64,000 nucleotides of DNA from Oscheius sp. JU75 (GCA_037178855.1 JASJZC010000002.1:8982869-9046868); one strand, 5' to 3'; counted from the stretch's first letter, positions 10,900-23,492 are shown. Numbers and translations: made by a program. The notes: a model not told the origin generated them from the letters alone.

Positions 10900-11204
10900 C
10901 GCATTTTTAAATAGCAGCTGTATTATTTATGTACATACACGTTATAAACTATTTCTTTTCCATTGTTCTTATTTCAAACAGTGGTTTCAACCCAGTCGGT
11001 CTCTTTTTCCTTGTTTATGATGTTTTTCGTTTCATTTGTCTTTATTTTATCTTTTTTCCCAATTTGAAGCTGCAAAATCACCAGCGGAAGTGGATTTTTC
11101 GACAAAATGCGATCTAAAGCGACTGTTTGCGTCCGAAATGGTGAAAACAGGTCCTGGAAAGCTGAGCGCATTTCCTTAATTTTTCCAATTGATATTTTTT
11201 GGCC

Positions 11205-11520
11205 GTTTTTGCAATCTGATATTTCAAAACCTTGAATCTAAACATTTTCCCTTGGTTTTATTTTTGTGGCTGAGATTTCCATGGTTTATCGCCACTTTTG
11301 TTGCGGATATGACTGGAAATTTTGTGAGAAAAGCTGTCCGAATGTCTTGTTGGCAACTGTTCTGATTCCAGCTGTTTTTTGAAATCATTTTTGCAATCTG
11401 AAGCTCCGAAACCTTAAACCTAAGCATTACTTCATGCTCTCCTTTTTGTGGCCGAGATTTCGGTACTTGTGCCGGGGAATTGGCTATAACATCGGGAGAG
11501 ACGCTGCCCGAATGTTTTTT
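11205..11520. repeat. Two-copy diverged tandem duplication, about 185-bp spacing
   Basis: The block from about 11208 (TTGCAATCTGATATTTC...) recurs from about 11393 (TTGCAATCTGAAGCTCC...). Both copies pass through TTTTTGTGG(C)CGAGATTTC and end near GCTG(T/C)CCGAATGT. It lies between TMEM222 and the U2A' gene and shows no coding signal. Confidence 0.6.
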
Positions 11521-11652
11521 TTCGAAAAAAGTAGCGATAACTCACGCCTTTTTGCTCAAAAATGGAGAGATTGGGTCTAACTTTTTTGTTTTCCCACGCT
11601 TCACCTATTTTCGCACCGACCCCTTTTAAAATTACATGATATCCTTCTTCAG

Positions 11653-13631
11653 ATGGTTCGCCTGACCGTGGATATGATCAACGATGCACCGCAGTACATC
11701 AATCCGGTCCGCGAACGGGAGCTCAACCTCCGAGCCTACAAAATACCCGTCATCGAGAACATGGGTGTGACCAGGGTCAGATTCTGCCTTTTTTTAATGA
11801 GAAAATTGGAACTTACAGGACCAATTCGACGTTATTGACCTCACGGACAACGACATCAAGCGTCTCGACAACTTTCCCCTTCTGAAGCGGGTTCACACGC
11901 TTTATCTGCACAACAACCGTGTCCAGTAGGTCTTCGCTGTCATTTTAATAGTGAACATGGACTGAAACGATGCTACAAGGTTTTTGTGGCCTTAAAGTTT
12001 GTGTTCCTGTTCGGCAGGAGACCGTTTTCGAACCTTCTTGTTTCAAGATTCCGACCTTGTGAGCTCTTGATCTCCTTGCAATTAGGCATGTGCGTGCGGA
12101 CCGGATAAGACCGGTCCGAAATTCAGTGCTCGGCATTGCGGTTCGCTCCGATTTTAACGCATCTAAAATCGCACTTTTCGGGATGAAGACAACTTTTTTT
12201 AATGTTCGATGTTTTGCAAAGTTGTACAACTTTTCAAAATCTTCAACTTTGAAGAACATCGTAAAGCCAGAAAATGCTTCTCTGACCCCACGAAAATGAC
12301 AGCCGCGCTGAATTTCGCATAGGACCGGCCGGTCCGCGCACAGGCCGGTCCTAATTAGTATTTAAATCAATACCCACGGGTGCTTGCGCATGTGAAGCTT
12401 GCTAAATAAAAGCCAATTCAACGTCGAAAACAGTTGGAATATCCATCTTCTTCTTGAGTTTTGAACAAGAAACCTCTTCTAGAACAATCCAGCCAGACAT
12501 TGGCGAGAAGCTCCCGAATCTAAAGACGCTGGCCCTGACGAACAACAATCTTTGCGAGCTCGGAGACCTCGACCCTCTGGCCGGCTGTAAAAAGCTCGAA
12601 TATGTCACGTAAGCCCCCTTTCTTCAATTTTCAATCATAATTTTTTCCCCAGATTCCTCGGCAATCCGATCGTTCACATGACGAACTACCGGTCCTACAT
12701 CATCTTCAAGCTGCCGACTGTGCGCGTGATTGACTTTAAGCGTGTAAAGCTGGTCGAGCGTGAGAAGGCCAAGGAGACGTTCAAAGGAAACAAGGGCAAG
12801 AAGGCTCGCGAAGCCATCCGGCACACCAAAATCGTCGAGAACAAGGAAAATGAGGCCGTCCAGGTCACCAATCGGGCCGGACAGGCACTGTCGACCGATG
12901 ACAGAGCCAAAATCAATGTGGGTTTCTCTTTTTTTCTGCAGAAGTCGCTAATCGCGGTTGTCACGGTTATAGCGTTGCATCTTTCGAAAAATGGATTAGT
13001 CCATGGGCATTTTTGAATACTATAGACCCTTGATTGACCATCCAACTCTGTAAATAGGTGCCACAAACTTTAGAAAACTGCTCCTTCGCTAAGGAAGTCG
13101 AGCAGTATACTGACTGCAAAGTTTTCGTCCAATGCCCCCTCTCTCCTCCCAGCAGGCATGTGTGCGCGGATCGGATAGGGCCGGTTCGGTCCGATACTGG
13201 TTCACCTAAAATCGCACTTTTCGGGGTGGAGATAATATTTTTTTATATATAAGCTAATAAGATAATAAGCCAGAAAATGCATCTTAACCCCGAAACAAAA
13301 ATGACTAAACGTCGAACCGGACCATACCAGAATAGTGAAGTGCAACCCCACTCTCTGCCGATTCATGGAGAGATCAGATGACCACTAGTAAAGTTCCTTG
13401 ACTGGTCGTAAATCTGGCACCGACTTTTAGAGACAATAGTAAAGTATCAATTTTCAGGAAGCCATCAACGCTGCTAAATCGCTGCAGGAGGTGGAATATC
13501 TGCAGTCGGTGCTGGCTACAGGACGCGTGCCCGAGGAGGGCTGGAACAGACAGCTGGATCTGGTCAAGGAGGCCGCTGCCAACGGACAAGGATTCCAGCC
13601 GGAGCAGGATGACGAAGAGATGGATGTCTAG
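11653..13631 (+). CDS. SNRPA1: U2 snRNP protein A' (SNRPA1; mog-2 in C. elegans)
   Basis: Exons 11653-11775, 11819-11925, 12483-12608, 12653-12917 and 13458-13631 give 264 aa, close to the roughly 255 aa of animal U2A'. The N-terminus MVRLTVDMINDAPQYINPVR and RELNLRAYKIPVIENMG match the family. Leucine-rich repeats follow (LTDNDIKRLDNFPLLKRV, LTNNNLCELGDLDPLAG, FLGNPIVHMTNYRSYIIFKL), with the LRR cap VRVIDFKRVKLVERE, then a charged C-terminal helix region ending in DDEEMDV. U2A' pairs with U2B'' on U2 snRNA stem-loop IV in the spliceosome. The start ATG follows a TTCTTCAG acceptor directly, as in trans-spliced genes. Two introns carry copies of one dispersed repeat. Confidence 0.96.
12080..12345. 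repeat. Dispersed repeat copy 1 (in U2A' intron 2)
   Basis: The copy begins near GGCATGTGCGTGCGGACCGG, contains AAAATCGCACTTTTCGGG, GTTTTGCAAAGTTGTACAAC and AAGCCAGAAAATGCTTCTC, and ends in a second GGACCGGCCGGTCC block. Copy 2 is at 13150-13330 and a diverged copy is at 55430-55575. It looks like a non-autonomous element, but I cannot define termini or a target duplication. Confidence 0.6.
13150..13330. repeat. Dispersed repeat copy 2 (in U2A' intron 4)
   Basis: It shares GGCATGTGTGCGCGGATCGG, AAAATCGCACTTTTCGGGG, AAGCCAGAAAATGCATCTTA and a terminal CGAACCGGACC with copy 1. The central part is shorter. It lies in the same gene as copy 1, one intron further on. Confidence 0.6.
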
Positions 13632-14461
13632 GTTCTCTCCCTCAATTTTATCAAGCTGTATTACACACACCCTCTTGGATTGTTATTTTGTATAAGTTAT
13701 ATGCAGAAGTGATCTCTGTCTTCAACTTTTTGACTAAAATCCCCACCCTGTTTTTCTGTTACCTTTTTTTTCATAAAGGAAATTCTGGTTCAGGAATTGA
13801 TAAGAGACATGCAAAAGGGCAGGATTGCAAAATTCCGCGCCAGACCGCGATTTTTGGAAAACCCGGCCCATCTTCGCAACTGATAATTTTTGATACTCCA
13901 ATTGAATGTAGAGATTAGAATGAGGTTTTTTTTAGTGTTTATTCGGCCTATTTTAGTCACAAATAGTAGAAAAAGACTTCTTCCGCCAGCTGGACACGAC
14001 CCTGGGTTGCTTGGCTCGAGGTGGACTCTTAGCAATACATGAAGATTGTTGGGAAAAACTTTAGGAGACTGTAGCTCGTAGACTTGCACAGAGATCAGGA
14101 GCGAGCGATATACACTCAATGATCTCTTTTAAAAATAGACCCTAAATTTGTTGACGGTGAACCCCCTGAGTTTTGGGATTTCGTAGCGAGCCGGGAAGTT
14201 GGTGGAACGACAAACCGATGTGATCAATGCGCGAAACAGCCTCTTTTTGTTCCAAAGAGCGCTTATCGTCTCAACAAGACGCGAAATTAGAAGCCTTCCC
14301 ATTTCCTGTGCGCGCCCCGATGCCAAGATCTGACCCATGGGCAAGCAGCGCCAACAATCGAATTTTAAAGGCGCTTTTCACCCCTGAATCAGATTCCCTC
14401 TTCGAGTTGGTCTTCTCTCTTGTCTCATCCGTACAACTTCGTTTCTGACACGATTCTAGTT
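13632..14461. other. Intergenic, U2A' to ASPM
   Basis: No supported gene is present. The ASPM start codon is preceded by CGATTCTAGTT, a possible trans-splice acceptor two bases upstream of the ATG. Confidence 0.4.
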
Positions 14462-17400
14462 ATGGAACTCGACGAGAACAGCACTCGCCCTCTGGAGGAG
14501 TCTTCCGTCGGCAAAGTATGAGGACCTCTTGTTCTTTTTTTGACATTTTCCTGTTCAGAATGCCTTCCGAGTCCCGCAGTTGCCCAGAAAGAAGAAGAAC
14601 GCAATATCTCCTTTGAAATGTCGGAACAATGATGAGAGACAGTCGAAGCTGTCGATCTCCCCGGGAACCTCGGCCACAGAGGACAAAAAGGCAGCGATGT
14701 TGGAAAAGTTGCAGAGGAGAAGAACGGCTAATTGTGAGCATTGTTTTTTTGTAAGAGAATTGCATCTCAAAAGCTACCCTGGGAACAGACTTCCTTTTGT
14801 AGTTTCTGAAAAGGGGGGTCGCGACTTTGGTCGCATAGCACAGACGATCACTGTCTATTTACAATTGTGGGGGACAGTAAAACAATTTATTAAAGATTTT
14901 TTCGAAACTCCACAACGAAGTTGCAGTAACGCTGACTTGAGCTGCAATTTTGACGTACTTGCGGTCATTCTTTCATTGTTTGACCTTGCCACACGGCGTG
15001 TTACGCCCATGTCAAAGGCGTCGCCAATTTTTCTCGCGCCAATTTCCTATTTCGAAGACGGGAATTCAAAATTAATTCTCTAGTCGCGTTTTAGATTAAT
15101 GTAGGGTATACGGTATTCTATGCCAAAATCGGTTTAAACCAGGATTTCTGTAGAATACTGTACTTAAAAAAAGAGTGGTATTTGCGCCCGATTTGAAAAA
15201 AATAGCAACCTGGGTTCGATCCCCTTCGATCTTTTCCGGATTTCCGAAAAAGCGGCGAAGCCGTCGTAGACGGCTGGTACTGTACAACATCTTTAGTGAG
15301 CAAATGGGAGCAGAAAAAGGAGGAGACTGCGATCAAATCGAACCAGATACACTTGGAAGAGACAGAGAAGAGCTTCGTTAGACAGGTTCGAGTGTAGTCG
15401 GAAGCAAAAACCAAGATATTCAGACAATCCAGGAGCCTCCGAGACCAAGTTTCTCCAACTTGTCGGTCATCAATCCGTCGGAATCCTTCGTGATGACTAC
15501 CCCGGTCAAAGAGCACACAGGGCCATGTAAGTCGACCTTTATTTTAGAGAAATCGACGCAACTCAGTGTGCTCAACCCCGTTCCCTGTAAAGAGGGCGGT
15601 CAACGAGACAGTAACAGTTGCCTTGGCCAATCAGTCCATCTATGAGAGCCATGAGGACATTACGGATCGACAGTTCAAGGCGCTCTCGGTCTGGTGCAAT
15701 ATGCTCCTGAACACCTGCAATCGTTTCGAGGACGGGGTGGTTGATCTGGGGAAGACGAAACAGGGTATGAAAAGAACGTGGCAAGAAGTATGAGTCGTTT
15801 AGAAGCTTCGAAACGATTGCAAGACCTGCTGTCCAAGCCAGGAAAAGAGATAGTGAGCGAGAACAAGACGTTCAAATATATGGATTTTTTGCGTCAACAG
15901 GAGTTTGACACCATCAGATCCAGGTAAAGAGAGAGAGAGAGAGACTCAGACAGTGACAGTGACAATAACAGTAGTTCTCCCCTTGTTTCAGAGCCTACCA
16001 AGCTTACTTGGCCAACGACTTCCCGAGCAAGATTGTCTCTCTTATTCAGAATGGTCACGTGACCATTCGGGATGGTTCCAATGTTTACAGTGATCTCATT
16101 CTGAAGACCAGTCTCCTGAGGGTGTTCCTCTCTTTCCATCCTGTCTGGCTCCATCTGGGAATGGAAGTGGTCTTCGGCAGGACAATTCTGATTCCAGACG
16201 GGGCTTCATTCCTCGCCGTCATGACTCGTTTCCTCAATGAGCATCTCTTCACAGACTCGGAGATTATGAAAAAGAAGAAATATGCTGTCGGAACTGTCAA
16301 GTAGGCTCCACTGACACCATAAAGATACGAAATTCAGAATGTTGGTCACTTCTGAAGGCCGCGAGGCTCTCCATCGTCATTTCCTCGTCAAAACGTGCCA
16401 GTTTTTGTACTGTGTCGAAACGTGCAAGACGGCCGGGATCATTCCTAGTGACCCTCGACTATTCGCGAGGAAGAGTCCGTTCAAGTCACTGAATGACATT
16501 TTCTCAGAGTTCAGCAGAGAAGTTCTCTCTGCTACTAGTCTTTCTCTTTTGAAAGCGTTCTCCCGGATCGGGTTCCAGCCAAAGTACAAGCAGGTTAGTC
16601 TTCATATACAGCAAGATGGAGAGAGACGAAAGGCCAAGAGACAGAGAAAGAAAGACAGAGATAGAGAGACACAATAACTTTCAGAGTTTCTTCGATGACC
16701 TGGAGTACAAAATCGAGACAGTTTCCGACCTGATAGACGGTGTGAATTTGGGAAAACTGGTCGAGGTTGCCTGTAGCCTTGGACGCAGCACAGTAATGAG
16801 CAAACTTCGAAATCCTGGAGGGGATCGGCTGAGGAAGATTAGTAACGTAACAACGGTTCTGAATCTAGCGACTAAGGCAGGTGTTGATGTTGGAAGTGCG
16901 ATTGTTCTTTTGCGCGAAAAATCAGGGTTTTACAGAGATCAAGCCCGAAGTTATCGTAGCAGGACATAAGGAAACAATCCTTGAGGTACTCTGGAGAATT
17001 ATCGGAATTTTTGTGGTCAGTTACACATGGTTTTCCAACTTTTACAACTTCTTGTTCCAGCTTGCTTCCAACAGAAACTCTGATGAGCTTCGGCGTGAGT
17101 CGCTTCGCCTCCAGATAGACAGTAACGGTCGTCTGGTAGCGGAAGAGAGTAGTTCGCCTGAAGACTACGTCTTACAGATCTGTCAGAATCTTGGGTTTAC
17201 ATTTGGAATGATGGTATGGATTTTTGGTTTGCTAGAGAGCTAGACAGAGACAGAGAGATGCAGAGACAGGTGAGATATAGAGGCTTTTTAGATAAACTCA
17301 CTGAACGATCTGAAAGACGGTGTCTTGCTGTCTATGATCTGGAGAGAGTACAACAGCAGAGCCGTAGACATTCACTTCTACCAAGGAAAGGATCTCTTCC

Positions 17401-20400
17401 AGAAGGTTGTCAATGCTGTAATTTATCCGATTTCTGTCGCATCAAGGTTTTCTAGGCTGAAACCGAGCTGGATGTTCCAATTGGCCTACATGGCTCTCTT
17501 CCCCTCTTTATTCACATGTTCCTAACCCGAGTCTTCCATATCAGACGACTAAATGTTGCGGCCGCCAAAATCCAAACAGCTTGGAGAGCTTTGAGACTTT
17601 TGAAACATCTGAAGGTATGAAAGTTTTCTGTGATTTCAATTGATTCTTCCAGAAGTCCCTCCATTCCGAGGAATGCGCTGCCTTGCGTCGCGTTCGGGAA
17701 ACTTCACTAGTGGAAAGTCATAGCCAGAATATGTACACTATTGGAACAGACGATTTAACGGCGTATGGTGAAGAGAAGACCTACGTTGTTGAGAAGGGGG
17801 CCGTTTCTGAGAATGAGAAAGTAAGATTAGAATAGGTCCAGAGCAGGGTCAGAGGCTGGGAGACAGAGAGAAAGGGGACATGGAGGCGGGGAGGCAGAGA
17901 TTCAGAAACAGTTATGCTTTATGTACTATGGTTCTACACACTGCCCACTGTTTAAAAGAACATCAAATTGCAGTACAAAACGAACACGCTTGAAGAGGAA
18001 GCCATTCAGACTGCCGGCGAAGAAGAGAGTCTAAACATGCCTCTTGTCTCACAGAAATGCAGTCTCGAGCTGGAAAGCACCAAAAATAGCCAGAGCCCTA
18101 CTGGAAAAATGACTTCAACACACGGAGAGGAGTCAGAACTTGCCAACGACACTTTCCAAGAAACGCAGACGACTTTCCTAGACTCTTATAGTCAGCCCCA
18201 GACTGATGACAGCTGCTCGTCCTTGGTGGAAATACTCAAAAGCTGCCAGTTATCCGAAAAGGAAGATGTGGAAAAGGTGGTCTACAAAGACGAATTGAAA
18301 CAGACAGACTCTGTCGAAGAGCCGAACTTCTCAGAACTATCGCTCGAGTACGTCGAAAGTTATTTCGGGGAAGAAGAACAGCCGGAAAAGATAAAACGAC
18401 AGGCTCTTGAAGCTTCGGTAAGGGTCAGTTGATCTAGTTAAAAAATTGTTTTAGACTGGAACAGCCGACCAAAAGGACATTGTTCAACGGTCTTTTGTTG
18501 AGCAGATCAAGGAGGAAGTCGTCAGTCTTCAGGATATTGAGGATTCTTTTTATGAGAAAAACCATAATGCGTAAGTATTCAGGGTATCGCAGTGAGACCG
18601 TAAGACAGAAATAGAAAGACAGAGAGACATAGAGACAGAGAAGTACTTGCATCGAATTTCAGTTCTCTGGACGAGTCAATTCAACGCGCTCTGGACGAAA
18701 TCGACCAGATTAACTTGAGAGAACACGCTGCTCTTGTCATTCAAAAGCATTGGAGAGGCTATACCATCCGTAAAAACTTCAAGCTGTTGAGAGACAGATC
18801 ATTCCAAAATAGCCAGACAGAACTTCATGAGACGAGTAGCACTCCACTGCAAGAAGAGCTGCTGGCCATTTTCGATCAGTAGCTTGATTTTTCACATTGG
18901 TCCAATTATGATCATTCAGATCCCAAGAAGTGGCGAAGTGCCAAGAAACTGAAAAGATAGTTCTGGTTCAAAGCTATATCCGAAGATTTCTGGCCAAGAA
19001 GGAGATGAATACTTTGAGAAAGAACCAGAGGGAGACAGAGAGAAAGGTCCTTATGGAAAAAGACGGAAGACGGAAAATGGAGAGGAACGTTGTCATTGTT
19101 CAGGTAAAGCACAGTAAAGCAGAGAGAGAGAGAGAGACTGTTCAGAAGCACATTCGAGGATTCTTGGCAAGGAGACGAGTCGGAGAGACGATCAAGAAGG
19201 AAATGGCAAATCTTGAAAAGGAAGCAATAAAGGCAGTCAAGCCTCCTCAGCTAACTCCCTGTTCGTCCCCGGCCATTTCACGTCTCTTGCCAAATCCGTT
19301 GATTACCTCATCTACTCCGGAGCTTTTAGTGAGTTTTCTGACTTTCAGAAGGAAAATTTGTACCTTTTAGAGAACACTTCGTCGTCTCCGCAGAGACATC
19401 AACGACGTCAAAGCCCACAACATTGCCTACGAGACTGCTCTCAACGTAAAAAAAAATTCCAATCTAACTGAATACAGACTTCAGAATCTTAAAGGCTTGC
19501 GTAAATGTACATCTCTGGAGCAGCAGACCAAGGCAGCTAAACTTATTCAACGCGTTTGGAGAGGCTACAAAACAAGAAGGGACAATGGGGAAGTGATTCA
19601 GAAACTGCACGAGGCTATGGAAACCTACAGGGAGAACATGAATAGATTGGAGTTAACTCAGGATCGTCTTCAGGACAATCGTCCCGCTTGTCAGAAGTGT
19701 GTTTTGAGAAAAGACAGACAGATACTGTTTTCCAGACTCTATGAATATACGGAAATGCTATTCGGAACTTCGCTGTACAGAACAAAAGTGGCTGCTATTT
19801 GCATCTGTAACTCAACTTTCTGTCTAAAGTCTTACGTCTTGTTTAGACCGTCTAATCAGCTTGTCTTCCATGCTCTGTGAACATTTTGTCATTCGATGTC
19901 AAGGTTTGGCCGCCGTGCTCGATAGAATGGAGCAAATGGACAGGAGCCCGGGAGAGGAAGAAATTGTGACCAGCTTGACTGCAGTTCTATGCAAAGTTGC
20001 TTACGAGGTTTGCCACTAGGAGTGCCACTCATTATAACTGTCCTTTTCAGGCAAATACTTGTTCTGCGATCAGAAAGATCCTTCTCTCATTTTCGGAAGA
20101 CTGTCACAAGAATCTCTTCCATATATTCAATGCCTTTTACAACAACACAGAGATTGTGAGGAACAGTTCTACTGCGTTGGTCGGACTAAAAGAGGTCTTT
20201 CCGGAGATTCAGTATAAGAAGGCAAAGTACTATCTGGTACAGGCTCAGAGAAGGTAGGACAAGGGGTGAGAAACAGAGTGAGCAATCTGTTTAGATTCAA
20301 TCGCCTCGGAGAGAACGATGTCAAGAAAATGGCTCTGAGAAGTCTCTCTCAGCACTACAACATGTAAAACATACATATTCTGATAATGGATTCTGTCTAT

Positions 20401-20568
20401 TTCTCTATCTACCCGTCTCTCTGTCTTTGTATCTCTTTGTCTCACTGTTTCGCTGTACTGTATGTATGGGACCATACGCTCCTTTTTTGAAGAGAGTCCA
20501 GATTTGAATTGAAAGTAATGTCCTGCTCTCTAGTTTTGAATGAAACAGAAAAGATTTGGAGACATTGA
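14462..20568 (+). CDS. aspm-1: ASPM / abnormal spindle homologue (spindle-pole protein)
   Basis: I trace about 24 exons with consistent phases: 14462-14515, 14559-14733, 15297-15385, 15424-15526, 15567-15764, 15803-15923, 15992-16300, 16338-16593, 16685-16895, 16936-17015, 17061-17213, 17292-17417, 17456-17614, 17653-17820, 17974-18417, 18455-18570, 18663-18878, 18920-19103, 19146-19328, 19371-19445, 19485-19806, 19847-20007, 20051-20253 and 20295-20363. That gives about 1390 aa. Calponin-homology modules include FDTIRSRAYQAYLANDFP and LFARKSPFKSLNDIFSEFSR; the hallmark GHKETILEVLWRIIGIF marks CH2. IQ motifs follow (AALVIQKHWRGYTIRK, IVLVQSYIRRFLAKK, AAKLIQRVWRGYKTRR) and then a helical C-terminal region. 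ASPM binds calmodulin and minus ends of spindle microtubules. The 3' end is unsure: a stop is reachable at 20566-20568, but IQ-like and helical coding sequence continues to about 21145. Confidence 0.85.
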
Positions 20569-21385
20569 TGGAGAGAAACTTCTGTTAGACCCAAGGCTTC
20601 GGAAATTAGTGACAAGCCAAAAGCGAAAGCAAGTCTAGTTATCAAAGGTTTTAGAAACTTTTTTGTAACATTCCAAAAAGGAATTGCAGTTTTGCTTCCG
20701 AAGCTCTTATTCTACCAGGAGCTTTTCCTCAACAACATCATCTCTTCCCGAGCCTCTAAAGTCGATAAATTCTATTTTCTTTCGCAATAGACACAGACAG
20801 AGACATTGCGAACAGTAGCGAACTGTGAAGAAACGTCTGTTGGCTCGTGGATTCGCCACTTGCAGGTAGCCATCGTAAGATGGAGTCCGTGCTCGGCCTT
20901 CCTGGCTCCCTCGGCTCTTTAATGGATTCACAGCGGTGTTTGTTATGGTTCATGGAAACATCAGAGCTGCAAGCGAAGACTGAAAGTGCTCTGACTCTGC
21001 GCCCAATTTTATTGGAAAGTAGACATGGACAGAAATAGAGACACTTTCAATTTGGTTGTTGCTCAAATTTTCAGAAGATTGGAAGAATCTGAACCAATGA
21101 TGGGAAGAGGACAAGAAGCCAAACTGCTACACGGATGCTCTGCGATTGTGAGTGTTACGATTGGAAACGTCCTGCAAGCTTATTTTCTATTCTGCTCTCA
21201 TAGTTCTGCCCTTCTGCTAGTTTCTGTTGACTCCCTTACTGCTCCTACCTCCATGTCCCTCTGTCTCTGTTTCTCTCTTTGTCTGTTTGTTCTTGTATCT
21301 CTGTCGTTGTCTCTTTGTCCGTGTCTCTATGTCTCTCTAGATATCGAATGTTTTTATGCTTCAACTGTAATTTTGTAATTTTCTG
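20569..21385 (+). other. Possible further 3' exons of the ASPM gene
   Basis: Coding-like stretches continue on the plus strand: KASLVIKGFRNFFVTFQKG near 20620-20680, VKKRLLARGFATCR near 20825-20870, ELQAKTESALTLRPILLESR near 20966-21025, and RRLEESEPMMGRGQEAKLL near 21077-21145. They look like more IQ and helical repeats, but I could not join them without an in-frame stop. A TCTCTG tract follows (about 21240-21340), then the convergent GNAT gene. Confidence 0.4.
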
Positions 21386-22570
21386 CTAGTTGCTTGACGG
21401 CCAAACGGCCATGTAAATACGGTAGAATGGCGCGCCGTCTTGTTTGGTACTCAGAGTCCAAAAAGGAGAGGCATTGGTCTGCTTGATTAGAGAACCGTTT
21501 TCCTCTTCGATATTCTTGTAGACAGCAAACTTTTTTCTGAAAGAGAACATTGTGATCTCTCTACTACTGAAGCGCAATGGTGTCCGCCTGTACGTGCGTC
21601 ACCACGAGAAAAAAGCTGGTAAGTCACGGCGTGTCAAGAATTTAGTTTAATTCAAACCTGATGAGTTTTTGGCACAAGTCCTGCTCAACTATGTGTCCTA
21701 AGCCTTTTCCACGATGTTCTTCTAGCACGTAGAGGTGATTGAGCATACCGTTGGGATGGACCATTTCGAAGGCAACGGGAGCTCCTTGAAATCGAACGCA
21801 GGAACTGGGAAAAGCTGACAGTTTCTGGCGGGTATGATCTTCTTCTCCGGGCGAGTTCCACTTCCAGGTCTTTGTTATAATTTGGGCATCTTCGACAGTA
21901 GCTGAGCCTGAAGGTTAAGACTGACTGGAGCTGTCTCTGTCTCTGTAATTCTGATCACTGTTTCACTGTTTCTCTATCTCTCTGTCTCTCGGTCTTTCGT
22001 CTTATCCCTGTCTCCCAGTGTCTCTTTCCCACTAACCCAAAACATATCCTTCCGGCAAAGGTCTTAGTTCTGCATTCAGAACAAGCTTCTCCTGCTCCTC
22101 TGATATGAAATAGGTACAATCCCGGGTTCCCTCATATCTGAACATTTTGTTTTCCAGTACTGTCTCTACCTGAAAGATAAGGTTTCACCCGCACTACCGC
22201 GACTCACTGCTTCAACAAAGTGTTCGTCTCCTCCAAACAGGAATTTCTTCCTGTTGGAGATCAATCCAATTTCTTCGGAAAACAGTTCAAATCCTTCAAG
22301 AAAATGACTCTTGTCGTAGGCTCCCTGGGTTCATTTTAGTTTGAAAGGAGCAATACTTACCAGACAGGTGACAATTATCTCGTTCATCAGTCCTTTCTGA
22401 ATCCTGTTTCCGTAGAAATATTCGACTTGGTTTTTCTTATAGGAGTAGAGCTCCAACTTGGTAAGTAAAAGTTGTTTCTCATACTCGAAGAGGATCGGGG
22501 CCGAAAATTCTGGAGATTTTCGTCCGAATCTTGCTGCAAGTTCCGGAGAGCACTCGAGCTTGGAAAACAT
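21386..22570 (-). CDS. GNAT-fold acyltransferase, glycine N-acyltransferase-like (copy 1)
   Basis: Minus-strand exons 22361-22570, 22208-22324, 22037-22169, 21658-21907 and 21386-21566 give 296 aa. The N-terminal part (MFSKLECSPELAARFG) is nematode-like. The C-terminal half has the GNAT/FR47 core: ATVEDAQIITKTWKWNSPGE, SSCVRFQGAPVAFEMVHPNG, MLNHLYVLEEHRGKGLGHIV. HRGKGLG is the R-x-x-G-x-G pyrophosphate loop that binds acyl-CoA. Predicted activity is transfer of an acyl group from CoA to an amine, perhaps glycine; the substrate is not visible. The ATG directly follows CATTTTCAG, a likely trans-splice site. A paralogue lies at 45715-46940. Its fourth exon equals two exons of that copy. Confidence 0.87.
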
Positions 22571-22842
22571 CTGAAAATGGGCTTTCTTGTTTGAGCTGTT
22601 CTGCGCGATGCCAGTTTTCGAATCATTTCGAAAATAGATACGGTTTCGAAACATCCTAGTCCAGTAACACTGCCTACTTCCCTGTCAACTGCGGGCGATA
22701 GCGACGCTTTTATATGACTGTCGACCAATCGATTCCTGCTGATAAAGCGCGAGTCTTTAGACCTTTTCGATGTTCTTCAAAGTGGTAGAGCAGATCAAGT
22801 TTTTAAAATTGAGAGAAAGAAACAGTTTAAGGTCTATGTGTT

Positions 22843-23351
22843 TTATTTTTCCAACAGAACAAATTCCTCCAACTGAACGGTTCCCCTACTCCTCAGAGCG
22901 TCTTCTGTTGTTACCAACATCCTGCAGCGAAGACCAATCTTTTCTATCAGAGTGGAAAACTGTTCGACTTCTTCGGGAATCTTTTTTGTGCTCTAAACTA
23001 GATTTAGGACATAGAGACGAGAGATCGGACCTTGTTTACGAAGAATAGTACGCGCAGCTTTGAAAACCTTACTTCTTCCAGAATCTCCAAAATCCTCGTT
23101 TTGTAGTCTTTTCTCGAAATTTGGGCTGGTACTGCCTTCTTTTCAGCCAGACCACGGGTCACGTACACCTAAAATTGGAAATTACAGTATATAAAACAAG
23201 CCCCTAGTTCCGATATACATACCACATTATTGTAGAAGACAATTTCTAGGTAGCCGGATACACTGACGTTGACTGCTTTGGAATTGGCCAGCAGTAGAGA
23301 CTTGACCGTCTTCTCGGTGCGAAACACTTTGGTCACTGACTCAGCTCCCAT
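22843..23351 (-). CDS. Unrecognised small protein, about 120 aa
   Basis: Minus-strand exons 23223-23351, 23073-23168 and 22843-22980 join in phase 0 and give about 120 aa. The ATG at 23351 directly follows GTGAAAG, an acceptor. An in-frame upstream exon (23445-23492, MAWLLSPKSTRVPDDQ) could add 16 residues. The protein reads FRTEKTVKSLLLANSK, VSGYLEIVFYNNV, VYVTRGLAEKKAVP, EILEEIPEEVEQFSTLIEKI and ends EEFVLLEK. It is mixed beta/alpha with no signal peptide and no transmembrane segment. I do not recognise the family. Splice phases and codon pattern support a real gene. Confidence 0.6.
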
Positions 23352-23492
23352 CTTTCACAAATGATTGGTCCAATCCGGAAACTAACCTTTTGGCAGATAA
23401 GGAGACGAAGTTCTAAAGGTAACCGAGCGAACATGAGCTAAAACCTGATCATCCGGAACGCGAGTGCTTTTCGGAGACAAAAGCCAAGCCAT

